A DNA stretch of 64,000 nucleotides from positions 87,556-151,555 of the forward strand of contig NZ_JAAUWW010000009.1 in assembly GCF_014694375.1 (NCBI RefSeq), in the 5' to 3' direction. A model generated the notes under the pieces. The model made no database searches, had not been told where the DNA came from, and saw nothing but the letters and a program-made list of their open reading frames with translations. Origin of the DNA: Vibrio sp. S17_S38 (GTDB lineage: Bacteria; Pseudomonadota; Gammaproteobacteria; Enterobacterales; Vibrionaceae). Positions 63,914-64,000 of the stretch are shown here, piece by piece. Each line of letters starts with the position of its first letter. Within the stretch, counting starts at the first letter, position 1. The position numbers and the translations under genes are program-made.

Positions 63914-64000
63914 AATCTGATCCACTTTTTTAAAAATTCACCGTTTTAATATTGATCCACTTATTTGCTCAGCTATTGCTAATTTCTAATATTCCAGCTT
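63911..64000. mobile_element. Probable end of an IS21-like insertion sequence (partial)
   Basis: The DNA changes character at 63911, beginning TG, and holds two copies of TGATCCACTT (63918-63927 and 63953-63962), 35 bases apart. Repeated GTGGATCA-type motifs at the ends are, as I recall, a mark of IS21-family elements. The transposase genes would lie beyond the window. The identification rests on the end sequence alone. Confidence 0.5.

Overview
The window looks like a chromosomal segment of a marine gammaproteobacterium of the Vibrionaceae (inference). The reasons are an AT-rich base composition by eye, a glycine-cleavage locus with its own XRE-cupin regulator, and a second (lateral, laf-type) flagellar gene set in the characteristic order lafA-B-C-D-E-F-S-T-U. 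Nothing in the sequence names the species.

Layout. 1-6.5 kb: glycine cleavage (gcvT partial, gcvH, gcvP) with an alanine/glycine:Na+ symporter and an XRE-cupin regulator. 6.5-15.5 kb: single genes and small divergent pairs for stress and regulation: two SDR oxidoreductases, an HPP membrane protein with a TetR regulator and twin operators, a PAS-GGDEF diguanylate cyclase, Ohr/OhrR, a CueO-type multicopper oxidase behind a CueR-type promoter, and a YbdG-like MscS channel. 15.6-29.7 kb: nitrogen scavenging from urea. The urtABCDE urea ABC transporter and the ureDABCEJFG urease operon lie on the same strand, and each has a sigma-54 -24/-12 sequence upstream, so joint control by nitrogen limitation is likely.

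29.7-60.2 kb: a lateral flagellar locus in several transcription units. These are lafA-fliD-fliS-fliT-fliK-fliL-fliA(lafS)-motA-motB followed by a lytic transglycosylase; flhA; flgM-flgN-flgA; flgB to flgL followed by motY-fliE-fliF-fliG and an unknown 336-aa protein; and fliM-fliN-fliP-fliQ-fliR-flhB. Two identically spaced promoter motifs (TTTGAA, then TAACGACC read on the + strand) precede the flagellin and flgM, and probably define the sigma-28 (LafS) regulon.

The flagellar locus is the most unusual part. It has a near-complete structural set but no FliH/FliI/FliJ ATPase complex and no LafK-type regulator. Where fliH normally follows fliG there is an unrecognised protein with a flagellin-like helical segment and a D-x-N-x-N-x loop. 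FliM is short and has no N-terminal CheY-binding peptide. FlgJ has no hydrolase domain, while a separate SLT transglycosylase ends the motor operon behind seven copies of an 8-bp repeat that forms overlapping start/stop (GTGA) units.

60.2-64 kb: accessory DNA with an unknown 320-aa gene, an H-NS family protein, a small winged-helix-like protein, and the sensor half of a CSS-motif/EAL phosphodiesterase that is cut off at what appears to be the end of an IS21-like insertion sequence at the window edge. REP-like palindromes (gcvH-gcvP and ureB-ureC) and a 16-bp tandem array after ureG are further non-coding features.
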